The notes beneath the pieces are model-generated. The model was given only the letters and a program-made list of their open reading frames with translations, did not search any database and was not told the origin of the DNA. A stretch of 64,000 nt of DNA from Geodermatophilaceae bacterium URHA0031 (GTDB taxonomy: Bacteria; Actinomycetota; Actinomycetes; Mycobacteriales; Geodermatophilaceae): NCBI GenBank assembly GCA_000620205.1, contig KK211089.1, positions 1 through 64,000 on the forward strand. Direction: 5' to 3'. How positions within the stretch are numbered: position 1 is the stretch's first letter; each line of letters opens with the position of its first letter. Positions 55,040-64,000 of the stretch are shown in pieces. A program made the translations under genes and the position numbers.

Positions 55040-57231
55040 TGGTGTCGATGGACACCGACCTCGTCCGGGTGCTCGGTCCGAAGACCGCGAAGCTGATGGC
55101 CGACCAGCTGCAGCTGCGCACCGTGCGCGACCTGCTGCGGCACTACCCGCGCCGGTACGCCCGGCGCGGCGAGATGTCCCGGCTCGACGACCTGCAGGTC
55201 GGCGACCGGGTGACGGTGCTGGCCCAGGTCAAGAGCGTCAGCACCCGCAGGATGCAGCAGCGCCGCGGGACGCTCACCGAGGTCACCGTGGGCGACGGCG
55301 CCGGCAGCATGCGGCTGGTCTTCTTCAACAACCGGCACGCCCACCTGGACGTCGGGGAGTGGGGTCTGTTCGCCGGCACCGTGGGGCTCTGGCGGGGCGA
55401 CAAGCAGTTCAGCCACCCGGACTGCCACATCATCACCGGGGACGACGACGACTGGGCCCGCGCCCTGGTGCCGATCTACCCGGCCAGCAAGGACGTCTCC
55501 AGCTGGGTGGTCCAGAAGTCGGTCAAGCTGCTGCTGGACGACCGGCACTCGCTCGAGGCCCTGCTCGACGACCCCATCCCCGCGGCGGTGCGGGACCGGC
55601 ACGGCCTGCCCTCGCTGGCCACGGCGCTGGTCTACAAGCACCGTCCCGAGTCGGCGGCCCAGGTCGAGTTCGCCGACGAGCGGCTGAAGTGGGACGAAGC
55701 GCTGGTGCTGCAGTGCACGCTCGCCGCCCGGCGGCGCGCCGCCGCCCTGGAGCCCGGCATCGAGCGACCGCGGCGCAGCGGGGGGCTGCTGGACGCCGTC
55801 GACGCCGCGCTCCCGTTCTCCCTCACCGAGGGCCAGCGCGAGGTCGGCGAGGAGCTGGCCGCGGAGCTGGCCCGGGTGCAGCCGATGAACCGGCTGCTGC
55901 AGGGCGAGGTCGGCTCGGGCAAGACCGTCGTCGCGCTGCGCGCGATGGCCCAGGTCGTCGACGCCGGTGGGCAGGCGGCGCTGCTCGCGCCCACCGAGGT
56001 GCTCGCCGCGCAGCACGCCCGCAGCCTGTCCGCGATCCTCGGGCCGCTGGCCCGGGCCGGTGAGCTGGACGGCGATCCGGCGGGCACCCGGGTGGTGCTG
56101 CTGACCGGGTCGCAGAAGGCCGCCGTCCGCCGGGAGGCCCGGGCCGCGGTCGCCGACGGCAGCGCCGGCATCGTCGTCGGCACGCACGCGCTGCTGCAGG
56201 AGGGCGTCGAGTTCGCCGACCTCGGGCTCGTCGTCGTCGACGAGCAGCACCGCTTCGGCGTCGAGCAGCGCGACGCGCTGCGCGCCAAGGGCGCCCGGCC
56301 ACCGCACGTGCTGGTGATGACCGCGACGCCCATCCCGCGCACGGTGGCGATGACCGTCTACGGGGACCTGGAGACCTCCACGCTGCGCCAGCTGCCCGCC
56401 GGCCGCGGCGGCGTCTCCAGCTCCGTGGTCCCGGTGAAGGACAAGCCGGCCTGGCTGGACCGGGCCTGGGCCCGGGTGCGGGAGGAGGTCGCGGCTGGGC
56501 GGCAGGCCTACGTCGTCTGCCCCCGGATCGGTGACCTGGAGGAGGCGGCCACGGACGACGACGGGCCGGACGACGCCGACGGCGCACCACCGGAGGACGC
56601 CGGGACCAGCGACCGGCGCCCGCCGCTGGCCGTGCTCGACGTCGCGGAGGGCCTGCGCTCGGGGCCGCTGTCGGCGCTGCGGGTCGAGGTGCTGCACGGC
56701 CGGATGCCCCCGGAGGAGAAGGAGGCCCGGATGCGGGCCTTCGCCGCCGGCGAGGTCGACGTGCTGGTCGCCACCACCGTCGTCGAGGTCGGCGTCGACG
56801 TGCCCAACGCCACGGTGATGGTGGTGATGGACGCCGACCGGTTCGGCGTCAGCCAGCTGCACCAGCTGCGCGGCCGGGTGGCCCGGGGCCAGCACGCCGG
56901 GCTGTGCCTGCTGGTCACCGAGGCGTCCAGCTCGTCGGCGACCGGTCAGCGGCTGGCCGCCGTCGCCGGCACCACCGACGGCTTCGAGCTGGCCCGGCTG
57001 GACCTGGAGACCCGCCGGGAGGGCGACGTGCTCGGTGCCGCGCAGTCCGGCCGCCGCTCGAACGTGAAGCTGCTCTCGCTGCTGGACGACGAGACGCTGA
57101 TCGCCGAGGCGCGGGCCGAGGCGACCGCCCTCGTCGAGACCGGCGGCGGCCTCGCCGACCACCCCGAGCTGGCCGCCGCGGTCGCCGCGCTGGCGATGGA
57201 CGAGCGCGCCGACTACCTGGAGAAGGCGTGA
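55039..57231 (+). CDS. recG: ATP-dependent DNA helicase RecG
   Basis: Branch-migrating helicase that remodels stalled forks and Holliday junctions. 730 aa. N-terminal wedge/OB domain with LLRHYPRRYARRGEM and VGDRVTVLAQVKS; Walker A GEVGSGKT at 289-296; motif II DEQH at 401-404; MTATPIPRTVAMTVYGDL; RVEVLHGRMPPEEKE; VVEVGVDVPNATVMVV; and the end LAALAMDERADYLEKA-like. It carries a ~25-residue acidic insertion (DDDGPDDADGAPPED) after RIGDLEEA, common in actinobacteria. Overlaps rsmD. Confidence 0.96.
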   Translation: MVSMDTDLVRVLGPKTAKLMADQLQLRTVRDLLRHYPRRYARRGEMSRLDDLQVGDRVTVLAQVKSVSTRRMQQRRGTLTEVTVGDGAGSMRLVFFNNRHAHLDVGEWGLFAGTVGLWRGDKQFSHPDCHIITGDDDDWARALVPIYPASKDVSSWVVQKSVKLLLDDRHSLEALLDDPIPAAVRDRHGLPSLATALVYKHRPESAAQVEFADERLKWDEALVLQCTLAARRRAAALEPGIERPRRSGGLLDAVDAALPFSLTEGQREVGEELAAELARVQPMNRLLQGEVGSGKTVVALRAMAQVVDAGGQAALLAPTEVLAAQHARSLSAILGPLARAGELDGDPAGTRVVLLTGSQKAAVRREARAAVADGSAGIVVGTHALLQEGVEFADLGLVVVDEQHRFGVEQRDALRAKGARPPHVLVMTATPIPRTVAMTVYGDLETSTLRQLPAGRGGVSSSVVPVKDKPAWLDRAWARVREEVAAGRQAYVVCPRIGDLEEAATDDDGPDDADGAPPEDAGTSDRRPPLAVLDVAEGLRSGPLSALRVEVLHGRMPPEEKEARMRAFAAGEVDVLVATTVVEVGVDVPNATVMVVMDADRFGVSQLHQLRGRVARGQHAGLCLLVTEASSSSATGQRLAAVAGTTDGFELARLDLETRREGDVLGAAQSGRRSNVKLLSLLDDETLIAEARAEATALVETGGGLADHPELAAAVAALAMDERADYLEKA

Positions 57232-57779
57232 CCCGGATCATCGCCGGCACTGCGGGCGGGCGGCGGTTGAAGGTCCCGCGCGCCGGGGTGCGGCCCACCG
57301 GCGACCGGGCGCGCGAGGGCCTGTTCAACTCCCTGGGCTCGCTGCTGGACCTCGACGGCGCGCGCGTGCTGGACCTCTACGCCGGTTCCGGCGCACTCGG
57401 GCTGGAGGCGCTGTCCCGCGGCGCGGCCGAGGCGGTGTTCGTGGAGTCCGGCGGCGGGGTCCTGCCGGTGCTGCGCGACAACATCGCCGCGGTCGGCCTG
57501 GGCGGCGTGGTGCTGGCCGGCAGCGTGCCGGCGGTGGTCGCGGGGGCGGCCCCGGCCGGCTTCGACCTGGTGTTCGCCGACCCGCCCTACGCGGCCCCCG
57601 CGGAGGAGGTGCTCGGCGTGCTGGGCGCGCTCGCCGGCAACGGCTGGGTGACCCCGGACGCCGTGGTCGTCGTCGAGCGGTCCAGCCGCGAGCAGCCGTG
57701 GGAGTGGCCGACACCGCTGATCGGAGTCCGTGATCGTCGGTACGGGGAGGCGGTGCTCCGGTACGGTCGCTTGTCGTGA
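57228..57779 (+). CDS. rsmD: 16S rRNA (guanine966-N2)-methyltransferase
   Basis: 183 aa, SAM-dependent. TRIIAGTAGGRRLKVPRAG at the start, RPTGDRAREGLFNSLGSLLD, SAM motif VLDLYAGSGALGLEALSRGA, and catalytic DPPYAAP (the (N/D)PPY motif of amino methyltransferases). GTGA overlap with recG and with coaD, the usual bacterial rsmD-coaD pairing. Confidence 0.94.
   Translation: MTRIIAGTAGGRRLKVPRAGVRPTGDRAREGLFNSLGSLLDLDGARVLDLYAGSGALGLEALSRGAAEAVFVESGGGVLPVLRDNIAAVGLGGVVLAGSVPAVVAGAAPAGFDLVFADPPYAAPAEEVLGVLGALAGNGWVTPDAVVVVERSSREQPWEWPTPLIGVRDRRYGEAVLRYGRLS
57762..57767 (+). promoter_or_regulatory. -10 box for coaD inside rsmD
   Basis: TACGGT, then 8 nt to the coaD GTG, within the last codons of rsmD. 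It may give coaD a leaderless transcript besides read-through. Confidence 0.35.
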
Positions 57780-58264
57780 GGCGAGCGGTCTGTCCCGGTT
57801 CGTTCGACCCGGTCACCAACGGCCATGTCGACGTGATCGCGCGCGCCGCTGCCCTGTACGACGAACTGGTCGTCGCGGTGCTGGTCAACCCGGGCAAGGC
57901 GGGCCTGTTCGACGTCTCGGACCGGATGGCCCTGCTGCGTGAGGCGGTCGTCGACCTGCCCAACGTGACCGTGGACAGCTTCGAGGGCCTGCTGGTGCAC
58001 TACTGCCGCGACCGGGACATCCCGGTGATCGTCAAGGGCCTGCGGGCCGTCGGCGACTTCGAGTACGAGCTGCAGATGGCCCAGATGAACCGCGAGCTGG
58101 CCGGCGTGGAGACCCTCTTCGTGCCGACCGCGCCCCAGGTCGGCCACCTGTCCTCGAGCCTGGTCAAGCAGATCGCCCGGTTCGGCGGAGACGTCTCCTC
58201 GCTGGTGCCCAAGGCGGTCAACGACCGGCTCGTGGCGCAGTCGAGGGAGAGGCAGCTGCCATGA
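57776..58264 (+). CDS. coaD: phosphopantetheine adenylyltransferase
   Basis: Fourth step of coenzyme A synthesis: ATP plus 4'-phosphopantetheine gives dephospho-CoA. 162 aa. The N-terminus AVCPGSFDPVTNGHVDVI has the TxGH nucleotidyl-transfer motif (TNGH). VKGLRAVGDFEYELQMAQMN and STLV-type ending VGHLSSSLVKQIARFGGDVS are diagnostic. GTG in a GTGA overlap with rsmD; its stop overlaps the next ATG. Confidence 0.97.
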   Translation: MRRAVCPGSFDPVTNGHVDVIARAAALYDELVVAVLVNPGKAGLFDVSDRMALLREAVVDLPNVTVDSFEGLLVHYCRDRDIPVIVKGLRAVGDFEYELQMAQMNRELAGVETLFVPTAPQVGHLSSSLVKQIARFGGDVSSLVPKAVNDRLVAQSRERQLP

Positions 58265-58950
58265 CCGAGGTGGTCTACCGGCTGTACGAGACCGTGGACG
58301 AGCTGACCACGGTGATCGAGAACGCCCGCAGCGTGCCGATGTCCAGTTCCTGCATGGTGCCGCGCGACCACCTGCTCGACCTGCTCGACGAGCTCCGGGA
58401 GTCCCTCCCCGAGGAGGTGCAGCAGGCCGGCGCCATCGTCGAGCAGCGCACCGAGATCCTGCAGCAGGCGCAGGCCGAGGCCGAGCGGCTGACCGGGCGC
58501 ACGCGCAGCGACAGCGAGCAGGTCGTGGCCAACGCCCGTCGCCAGCGCGAGGAGCTGATCGGCACCGCCCGCCGGCAGCGCGACGAGATCCTCACCCAGG
58601 CCCAGGCGGAGGCCGACGAGCTGCTGGCCGAGGCCGAGGCGGAGGCGGAGCGGCTGGTCGCCGAGGCCCGCCGGGTCCGCGAGCAGCTCCTCGCCGACGG
58701 GCAGCGCCAGCAGGACGAGCTGGTCGCCGCCGGGGAGGCCGAGCACGAGCGGTTGCTCACCGAGACCGAGGTCTACCGGACGGCGGTCGACCGGGCCGAC
58801 GCCCTCGGCGCGCAGACCGCCGCCGAGGTCGCCCGGATGCGCGCGGAGGTCGACGACTACGTCGACACCCGGCTCGCGGACTTCGGGAACACGCTGTCGC
58901 ACATGATGCGTTCGGTGGAGAAGGCGCGCACGAACCTGCGCACGCCGTGA
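58261..58950 (+). CDS. sepIVA: SepIVA-like DivIVA-domain coiled-coil division protein
   Basis: 229 aa, nearly all helical. A short N-terminal segment (MTEVVYRLYETVDELTTVIE; MSSSCMVPRDHLLDLLDELR) is followed by a long heptad-rich coiled coil (~60-205) full of Ala/Glu/Gln/Arg repeats such as QAQAEADELLAEAEAEAERL. Content and position after coaD and before yceD-rpmF-rnc match mycobacterial SepIVA (Rv2927c, from memory), a septum-associated, DivIVA-related protein needed for division. The assignment rests mainly on synteny and composition. Confidence 0.75.
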   Translation: MTEVVYRLYETVDELTTVIENARSVPMSSSCMVPRDHLLDLLDELRESLPEEVQQAGAIVEQRTEILQQAQAEAERLTGRTRSDSEQVVANARRQREELIGTARRQRDEILTQAQAEADELLAEAEAEAERLVAEARRVREQLLADGQRQQDELVAAGEAEHERLLTETEVYRTAVDRADALGAQTAAEVARMRAEVDDYVDTRLADFGNTLSHMMRSVEKARTNLRTP

Positions 58951-59022
58951 CCACGACGCGCTGGCTCCTCCCCGGACCTGCGCACGCCCTGACGCCGGGG
59001 CGGGGCCGGCGGGGGATCGGGT

Positions 59023-59028
59023 AAGCTC
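59023..59028 (+). promoter_or_regulatory. candidate -10 box for yceD-rpmF-rnc
   Basis: TAAGCT in the 148-nt gap before yceD, 70 nt upstream of its ATG; no good -35 is visible. The gap otherwise holds a GC-rich stretch and no gene. Confidence 0.35.
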
Positions 59029-59098
59029 GATCTCCGTCCGGCCGCTGCCGTCCCGTGCGCTCCCGGCGAACCCACCATCGACGACGACGAGTACTGAC

Positions 59099-59806
59099 AT
59101 GTCTGCTTCCCCTGCACCGCACCCCGGCGCCGCGTCCACGGACGCGCAGCGCCCTGCTGCCGACCCCGCGACCCGCTCGGTCGCCGAGAAGGCCGCGGAG
59201 AAGGCTGCTGCCAAGGCGTGGACGGTCGACCTGCGTGAGCTGGGCCGCCGCGCCGGCACCATGCGCGAGTGGGACAAGACGCTGCCCGCCCGGCCCGGCT
59301 GGGCGGTCGAGATGATCGGGGTCCCCGAGGGCGCACCGGTCGACCTGCACCTCCGGCTCGAGTCCGTCATGGAGGGCGTGCTGGTCAGCGGCACCGTCGA
59401 CGTCCCGGTGACCGGGCAGTGCGCGCGGTGCCTGGACCCCGTCGAGGACACCCTGGAGCTCGACGTCCAGGAGCTCTACGCCTACGAGGGCAGCACCACC
59501 GAGGCCACCAGCGGCGAGGACGAGGTGCGCCGGATCGAGGGCGACACCCTCGACCTGGCCCCGCTGGTCCGGGACACCGTCGTCCTCACCCTGCCGCTGT
59601 CGCCGACCTGCACGCCGGACTGCGCCGGCCTGTGCGTCGACTGCGGTGAGCGGCTGGACGACCTGCCCGCCGACCACTCGCACGAGGTGATCGACCCCCG
59701 GTTCGCCGGGCTGGCCGCGCGCTTCGCCGACCTGAACGACAGCAGAGCGAACGACGCCGACGGGGCCCAGCCGGGCTCCGGGAGCACCGACACCGAGGAG
59801 AACTGA
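59099..59806 (+). CDS. yceD: YceD/DUF177 family protein
   Basis: 235 aa. After a variable Ala/Pro-rich N-terminus and [20 protein letters not shown], the DUF177 core has [20 protein letters not shown] (CxxC) and the C-terminal metal-type [20 protein letters not shown]. YceD is conserved beside rpmF and is linked to 23S rRNA accumulation/ribosome assembly in bacteria and plastids. Cysteine clusters suggest a zinc site. Here it starts the yceD-rpmF-rnc-mutM-acyP run. Confidence 0.9.
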   Translation: MSASPAPHPGAASTDAQRPAADPATRSVAEKAAEKAAAKAWTVDLRELGRRAGTMREWDKTLPARPGWAVEMIGVPEGAPVDLHLRLESVMEGVLVSGTVDVPVTGQCARCLDPVEDTLELDVQELYAYEGSTTEATSGEDEVRRIEGDTLDLAPLVRDTVVLTLPLSPTCTPDCAGLCVDCGERLDDLPADHSHEVIDPRFAGLAARFADLNDSRANDADGAQPGSGSTDTEEN

Positions 59807-59808
59807 TC

Positions 59809-59988
59809 ATGGCTGTCCCGAAGCGGCGCACCTCGCGCAGCAACACCCGCTCGCGCCGGTCGCAGTGGAAGGCCACGGCCCCGACCCTGGCCCCCTGCCC
59901 GAACAAGGCCTGCGGCGAGCTCAAGCCCCCGCACATCGCCTGCCCGACCTGCGGTCAGCACGACGGCCGTCAGGTCCTCGCGGTCTGA
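59809..59988 (+). CDS. rpmF: 50S ribosomal protein bL32
   Basis: 59 aa, 2 nt after yce[21 protein letters not shown] is the classic L32 start. The zinc-ribbon cysteines are Cys30, Cys35, Cys45 and Cys48 ([10 protein letters not shown] and HIACPTCGQ), the C+ form. The yceD-rpmF linkage is conserved across bacteria. Confidence 0.97.
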   Translation: MAVPKRRTSRSNTRSRRSQWKATAPTLAPCPNKACGELKPPHIACPTCGQHDGRQVLAV

Positions 59989-60064
59989 CCCAGCGCACCC
60001 GCACCATGGTGCAGCCGACCTCCGTTCCGGCGTCCTCGGTGGCGGGCTCCCCGGCAGGGGGCCC

Positions 60065-60823
60065 GTGGCCGAGGACGCCGGCGGTCGTCCGCCCGTCGTG
60101 ACCGAGCACACCGACGCCGCCGCGCGCTGGCTCGCCGACGCGCTGGGCGTCGACCTGCCGCCGGAGCTGCTGGAGCTCGCGCTGACCCACCGGTCCTACG
60201 CCTACGAGCACGGTGGCCTGCCCACCAACGAGCGCCTGGAGTTCCTCGGCGACTCGGTGCTCGGGCTCGTGGTCACCGACGAGCTCTACCGCAGCCACCC
60301 CGAGCTCCCCGAGGGCCAGCTGGCGAAGCTGCGTGCCTCGGTGGTCAACATGAACTCGCTGGCCCGCGTCGCCCGCTCCCTCGGCGAGGGCGGGATCGGC
60401 CCGCACCTGCTCCTGGGCCGGGGCGAGACGACCACCGGCGGCCGGGAGAAGGACTCGATCCTGGCCGACGCCCTCGAGGCGCTGATCGGGGCCATCCACC
60501 TGGGCAAGGGGCTGGACACGGCCTCGGCGATCGTGCACCGGCTGTTCGACCCGCTGCTGGCCGAGTCCGCGACCCGCGGCGCCGCACTGGACTGGAAGAC
60601 CAGCCTGCAGGAGCTCGGCGCCGGCCAGGGGCTGGGCGCCCCGGTCTACGACGTCGAGGACACCGGTCCCGACCACGCCAAGACGTTCACCGCCGTCGTG
60701 CTGCTCGCCGGCCAGATCCGGGGCAAGGGCACCGGCCGCACCAAGAAGGCCGCCGAGCAGGAGGCCGCCGAGGCGGCCTGGCGCTCGCTCACGGCGGCCG
60801 ACAGCGGACCTGCGAGCACCTGA
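60065..60823 (+). CDS. rnc: ribonuclease III
   Basis: Double-strand-specific endoribonuclease for rRNA and mRNA processing. 252 aa. Catalytic signature [20 protein letters not shown] near residue 56, second acidic cluster [21 protein letters not shown] (about 129-149), and a C-terminal dsRNA-binding domain ([20 protein letters not shown] to [13 protein letters not shown]). GTG 60065 with AGGGGG just upstream; a GTG 33 nt later is possible but has no site. It may process the structured hairpins described elsewhere in the window. Confidence 0.95.
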   Translation: MAEDAGGRPPVVTEHTDAAARWLADALGVDLPPELLELALTHRSYAYEHGGLPTNERLEFLGDSVLGLVVTDELYRSHPELPEGQLAKLRASVVNMNSLARVARSLGEGGIGPHLLLGRGETTTGGREKDSILADALEALIGAIHLGKGLDTASAIVHRLFDPLLAESATRGAALDWKTSLQELGAGQGLGAPVYDVEDTGPDHAKTFTAVVLLAGQIRGKGTGRTKKAAEQEAAEAAWRSLTAADSGPAST

Positions 60824-60824
60824 C

Positions 60825-61709
60825 GTGCCCGAGCTGCCCGAGGTCGAGGTCGTCCGTCGTGGCCTGGAGCGCTGGGTCGCCGGCCGGACCATCGCCGCCG
60901 TCGAGGTGCACCACCCGCGGGCGGTCCGCCGGCACCTGGAGGGGACCGAGCACTTCGTCGCCGAGCTGACCGGCCGCACCCTCACCGCCGCCCACCGGCG
61001 CGGGAAGTACCTGTGGTTGCCGGTCGCCGAGGCCGACGGCACCCCCAGCGGCCGCGCCCTGGTCGCCCACCTCGGCATGAGCGGGCAGCTGCTGGTGGAG
61101 AAGCCCGAGGAGGCCGACGAGGTGCACCTGCGCGCCCGCTTCCGGTTCACCGACGGCGGTCGCGAGCTGCGCTTCGTCGACCAGCGCACCTTCGGCGGGC
61201 TGGCGGTGGAGGACGGCGCGGGGACCGGCCCCGCCGACGTCCCGCCGCGGCTCGCGCACATCGCCATCGACCCGCTGGACGACGCCTTCGACGTGGACGC
61301 CTTCAGCGCCGCGCTCCGCCGCCGGCACACCGAGGTCAAGCGCGCGCTGCTGGACCAGACGCTGATCGGCGGGGTCGGCAACATCTACGCCGACGAGTCG
61401 CTGTGGCGCGCCCGGCTGCACGGCGCGCGGCCCACCGACAAGCTCACCCGCGCCCAGGTCGCCGACCTCCTGGAGGGCGTCCGCGACGTGCTGGGGGAGA
61501 GCCTGGAGCAGGGCGGCACCTCCTTCGACTCGCTCTACGTCGACGTCAACGGGCAGAGCGGGTACTTCTCCCGGCACCTGGCGGTCTACGGCCAGGTGGA
61601 CCGGCCGTGCCCCCGGTGCGGGACCCCGATCCGCCGCGAGCAGTTCATGAACCGGTCCAGCTACAGCTGCCCGCAGTGCCAGCCGCGCCCGCGCGCCCGC
61701 CGCTCGTGA
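60825..61709 (+). CDS. mutM: formamidopyrimidine-DNA glycosylase
   Basis: Removes 8-oxoguanine and formamidopyrimidines from DNA, with AP-lyase activity. 294 aa. It begins [20 protein letters not shown], giving the catalytic Pro2 and Glu3 after Met removal; KYLWLPV with the conserved Lys; [17 protein letters not shown]; and a C-terminal zinc finger with Cys262, Cys265, Cys282 and Cys285. The start is 1 nt after the rnc stop. With mutT1 in the same window it makes an oxidised-guanine defence pair. Confidence 0.96.
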   Translation: MPELPEVEVVRRGLERWVAGRTIAAVEVHHPRAVRRHLEGTEHFVAELTGRTLTAAHRRGKYLWLPVAEADGTPSGRALVAHLGMSGQLLVEKPEEADEVHLRARFRFTDGGRELRFVDQRTFGGLAVEDGAGTGPADVPPRLAHIAIDPLDDAFDVDAFSAALRRRHTEVKRALLDQTLIGGVGNIYADESLWRARLHGARPTDKLTRAQVADLLEGVRDVLGESLEQGGTSFDSLYVDVNGQSGYFSRHLAVYGQVDRPCPRCGTPIRREQFMNRSSYSCPQCQPRPRARRS

Positions 61710-61978
61710 CGGCCGTGCGGGTGGTCGCGCTGGTCGGGGGGCACGTGCAGGGCGTCGGCTACCGGTGGTTCGTCCGCGCGGCGGCGACCGCCCGGGGGCT
61801 GGCCGGTTCGGCGACCAACCTGCCCGACGGACGGGTCGAGGTGGTCCTCGAGGGCCCGGCGGACGACGTCCGCTCGGTCCTGGCCGAGCTCTCCGGACCA
61901 CGGGCGCCGGGCGCGGTCGCGGGCGTGCAGCAGCGCGACGACGTGGTGCAGGGGGTGCGCGGCTTCACCGTGGGGTGA
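61706..61978 (+). CDS. acyP: acylphosphatase
   Basis: 90 aa, a complete acylphosphatase that hydrolyses acyl phosphates. [20 protein letters not shown] holds the phosphate-binding loop and catalytic Arg (YRWF), and [18 protein letters not shown] holds the catalytic Asn. GTGA overlap with mutM. The acyP-smc neighbourhood is typical of actinobacteria. Confidence 0.94.
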   Translation: MTAVRVVALVGGHVQGVGYRWFVRAAATARGLAGSATNLPDGRVEVVLEGPADDVRSVLAELSGPRAPGAVAGVQQRDDVVQGVRGFTVG

Positions 61979-62022
61979 CCAACGCGACATCCGTCCGACA
62001 CCCGGCAGAGGTACCCGCGCCG

Positions 62023-62051
62023 TTGACCCAGGTCGACGCGGGTGTCACCCT
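62023..62051 (+). promoter_or_regulatory. promoter before the small coiled-coil gene and smc
   Basis: TTGACC (62023-62028), 17-nt spacer, CACCCT (62046-62051), in the 145-nt gap after acyP. This is the clearest -35/-10 pair with correct spacing in the last 10 kb. Confidence 0.5.
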
Positions 62052-62123
62052 GAAGACACCAACCCGCGCAGACCGCCCCGGCGGTGCGAGGGACCACTCC
62101 TGCACGTGAAAGGCCGCTGAGCC

Positions 62124-62315
62124 ATGGCCAAGGCCCTGTTCGGTTCGATCGTCGCTCCGCACGAGCTTCGAGTAGCCGAGGAGAACGCCGCCCTGCGCGC
62201 GAAGGTGCGCCGCCTCGAGGAGGAGATCGCCGTCCTCCGCGAGGAGCGGGACGCCTCGATCGCCCGCGAGCTGCTCACCATGGCCCACGAGTCGGCCGCG
62301 CCCGCCCTCGCGTAA
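62124..62315 (+). CDS. small coiled-coil protein upstream of smc
   Basis: 63 aa, beginning MAKALFGSIVAPHELRVAEE, then a strong Leu/Ala/Glu/Arg heptad region (about 17-50; NAALRAKVRRLEEEIAVLRE) and a short tail. No domain recognised. The start is supported by the good length of the frame and the promoter upstream. It stands alone just before smc; a role connected to chromosome organisation is only a suggestion from position. Confidence 0.65.
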   Translation: MAKALFGSIVAPHELRVAEENAALRAKVRRLEEEIAVLREERDASIARELLTMAHESAAPALA

Positions 62316-62343
62316 GGACCCTCGGGACCCCATCGGTCCCGTC

Positions 62344-62372
62344 CACCCCTCGCGTCGCCGGACGGAGGGGTG
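62344..62372 (+). terminator. hairpin between the small coiled-coil gene and smc
   Basis: CACCCCTC (62344-62351) pairs with GAGGGGTG (62365-62372) over 8 bp with a 13-nt loop, 28 nt past the stop. It suggests that the small gene and smc are separately transcribed. Confidence 0.45.
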
Positions 62373-62449
62373 ATCGGCGTGCCGTCGGTCATCATGGGGC
62401 GACCCTGCGCTGAGCAGGACTGTCGTACCCCTCCAGGAGTCTCCCGACC

Positions 62450-64000
62450 GTGCACCTGTCCAGCCTGACGCTCAAGGGCTTCAAGTCCTTCGCGTCGCCG
62501 ACGACGCTCCGCCTGGAGCCCGGCATCACCGCCGTCGTCGGGCCCAACGGCTCGGGCAAGTCCAACGTCGTCGACGCGATCGCCTGGGTGCTCGGTGAGC
62601 AGGGCGCCAAGAGCCTGCGCGGCGGGAAGATGGAGGACGTCATCTTCGCCGGCACGGCCGGTCGGCCGGCGCTGGGCCGTGCCGAGGTGACGCTGACGAT
62701 CGACAACGCCGACGGCGCGCTGCCGATCGACTACACCGAGGTGTCGATCACCCGTCGGATGTACCGCTCCGGTGAGAGCGAGTACGAGATCAACGGGGAC
62801 AAGGTCCGGCTGCTCGACGTCCAGGAGCTGCTCAGCGACTCCGGCATCGGCCGGGAGATGCACGTCATCGTCGGGCAGGGGCAGCTCGACGCCGTCCTCT
62901 CCGGTCGCCCGGAGGACAGGCGTGCCTTCGTCGAGGAGGCGGCCGGGGTCCTCAAGCACCGCAAGCGCAAGGAGAAGGCGCTCCGCAAGCTCGACGCGAT
63001 GCAGGCCAACCTCGACCGGCTGGGCGACCTGACCGCCGAGCTGCGCCGCCAGCTCAAGCCGCTGGGCAAGCAGGCCGAGGTGGCCCGCCGGGCGGCCGGG
63101 GTGCAGGCCGACCTGCGGGACGCGCGGCTGCGGCTGCTCGCCGACGACCTGGTCGGGCTGCGCGACGCCCTCGAGGCCGACGTCGCCGACGAGGCCGCCG
63201 CGCGCGCCCGCCGGGCGGTGGTCGAGGCCGCACTGGGCGAGGCCTCCCGCACCGAGTCGACCCTGGAGCGGCAGCTGGCCGCCGACGCCCCCGCGCTGGC
63301 CACCGCCCAGGACAGCTGGTACCGGCTGTCCACCCTGGCCGAGCGCTTCCGCAGCGTCGGCCAGCTGGCCGCCGAGCGGCACCGCCACCTGGCCGCCGCT
63401 CCGCCGGCCGGTCCCAGCGGCCGGGACCCGGACGCGCTGGACGCCGAGGCCGAGCGGGTCGAGGCGACCGAGCGCGAGCTCGCCGAGTCGCTGGAGGCCG
63501 AGCGGGCCCGGCTGGCCACCGCCGTGGCGCTGCGGGCCGAGGGGGAGACGGCGCTGGCCGAGGCCGAGCGGGCGCTGGTCGCCGCGGCCCGGGCGCTGGC
63601 CGACCGCCGTGAGCAGCTGGCGCGGCTCTCCGGGCAGGTGGCCGCCGGCCGGTCCCGCGCCGCGGCCGGCGAGGCGGAGATCGAGCGGCTCGCCGCTGCG
63701 GCCACCGAGGCCGCCGACCGGGCCGACGCCGCCGCCGAGCGGCTGGAGGCCCGGCGCGCCGAGCTGACCGAGGACGCCGGCGGTGACGAGGGCCTGGCCG
63801 GGGCGCACGCTGCCGCGGTCGCCGCCTCCGCCGAGGCCGCCCGCACCGTCGCCGAGCTGACCGCCGCCGAGCGCGCCGCCGAGCGCGACCGGGCCGGCTG
63901 GCAGGCCCGCCGCGACGCGCTGGCCCTGGGGCTCGCGCCCGCCGACGGCGCGGCCGCGGTGCTCGCGGCCGGGCTGCCGGGGGTGCTCGGCCCGCTCACC
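62450..64000 (+). CDS. smc: chromosome segregation protein SMC (5' part, truncated by window end)
   Basis: The first 517 codons of an SMC ATPase of about 1200 residues; the frame is open to the last base. It begins at GTG 62450 ([19 protein letters not shown]) with AGGAG upstream. Walker A GPNGSGKS is at 31-38; [20 protein letters not shown] and [24 protein letters not shown] Q-loop motifs follow, then [20 protein letters not shown]. From about residue 170 the sequence is an Ala/Glu/Arg-rich coiled coil. SMC with ScpAB compacts and resolves sister chromosomes. The hinge, Walker B and signature motif lie beyond the window. Confidence 0.97.
   Translation, partial: MHLSSLTLKGFKSFASPTTLRLEPGITAVVGPNGSGKSNVVDAIAWVLGEQGAKSLRGGKMEDVIFAGTAGRPALGRAEVTLTIDNADGALPIDYTEVSITRRMYRSGESEYEINGDKVRLLDVQELLSDSGIGREMHVIVGQGQLDAVLSGRPEDRRAFVEEAAGVLKHRKRKEKALRKLDAMQANLDRLGDLTAELRRQLKPLGKQAEVARRAAGVQADLRDARLRLLADDLVGLRDALEADVADEAAARARRAVVEAALGEASRTESTLERQLAADAPALATAQDSWYRLSTLAERFRSVGQLAAERHRHLAAAPPAGPSGRDPDALDAEAERVEATERELAESLEAERARLATAVALRAEGETALAEAERALVAAARALADRREQLARLSGQVAAGRSRAAAGEAEIERLAAAATEAADRADAAAERLEARRAELTEDAGGDEGLAGAHAAAVAASAEAARTVAELTAAERAAERDRAGWQARRDALALGLAPADGAAAVLAAGLPGVLGPLT

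Noticed and set aside
53791..57162. An 1123-codon minus-strand open frame opposite the DAK2 and recG genes
   Set aside because: Codon-position effect of very high GC; both sense genes carry clear family motifs.

Overview
The window is a very GC-rich, gene-dense chromosomal segment from an actinobacterium. The Geodermatophilaceae (Geodermatophilus, Blastococcus or Modestobacter type) fit best; that family assignment is inferred from composition, start-codon habits and gene order, not from a database search. GTG starts are common, many adjacent genes share a 4-nt GTGA/ATGA stop-start overlap, and about a dozen genes have a TANNNT -10 box only 6-8 nt before the start codon, as expected for leaderless transcripts. 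The order gltX / leuCD / mutT1-ppk-fbiD / gpsA-ddl / thiL-rpmB-DAK-recG-rsmD-coaD / sepIVA-yceD-rpmF-rnc-mutM-acyP-smc closely follows what I recall of the Rv29xx-Rv30xx region of Mycobacterium tuberculosis. I see no phage, insertion sequence or CRISPR array.

Layout. 0.1-3.9 kb: gatA, a small membrane protein and gatB (tRNA-dependent amidotransferase), then a GNAT. 3.9-6.6 kb: a sugar-dehydrogenase-like lipoprotein, a D-2-hydroxyacid dehydrogenase and a PH-domain protein. 6.6-28 kb: branched-chain amino acid and serine biosynthesis (ilvD, ilvB-ilvN-ilvC, serA, leuB, cimA), interrupted by two tandem PAS-GGDEF-EAL cyclic-di-GMP proteins and a large secreted subtilisin. 28-33 kb: an FAH-family hydrolase, gltX, a CPBP protease, tRNA-Gln and two identical tRNA-Glu genes. 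With gatAB these supply the indirect Gln-tRNA(Gln) route. 33-36 kb: a sodium/solute symporter with a small partner, and a molybdopterin oxidoreductase. 36-39 kb: an IclR-type regulator divergent from leuC-leuD. 39-43.5 kb: a DinB/maleylpyruvate-isomerase-fold protein, mutT1-like, ppk and fbiD. 43.5-53 kb: a beta-lactamase-fold hydrolase, plsC, gpsA, a PLP trans-sulfuration enzyme, ddl, lipoproteins, an Lrp effector domain, thiL, a GNAT, a cytidylate-kinase-like protein and rpmB. 53-64 kb: DAK2, recG, rsmD, coaD, sepIVA, yceD, rpmF, rnc, mutM, acyP, a small coiled-coil protein and the first 517 codons of smc.

The most interesting non-coding signals are regulatory. Two transcription attenuators share the same layout. 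One lies before ilvB, with a leader peptide carrying Leu-Leu-Val-Ala-Ile codons. The other lies before cimA, with a leader carrying Ile-Ile-Ile. In each, a GC hairpin starts on the G of the leader's TAG stop and is followed at once by a T-tailed terminator. A second signal is a family of ~60-nt intergenic hairpins that begin AAGGACC just after stop codons. Three copies share a ~37-nt core, while their outer stems differ by compensatory changes; one sits inside the ilvB-ilvN gap. Candidate operators lie before ilvC (an 18-bp perfect palindrome) and in the iclR-leuC divergent promoter.
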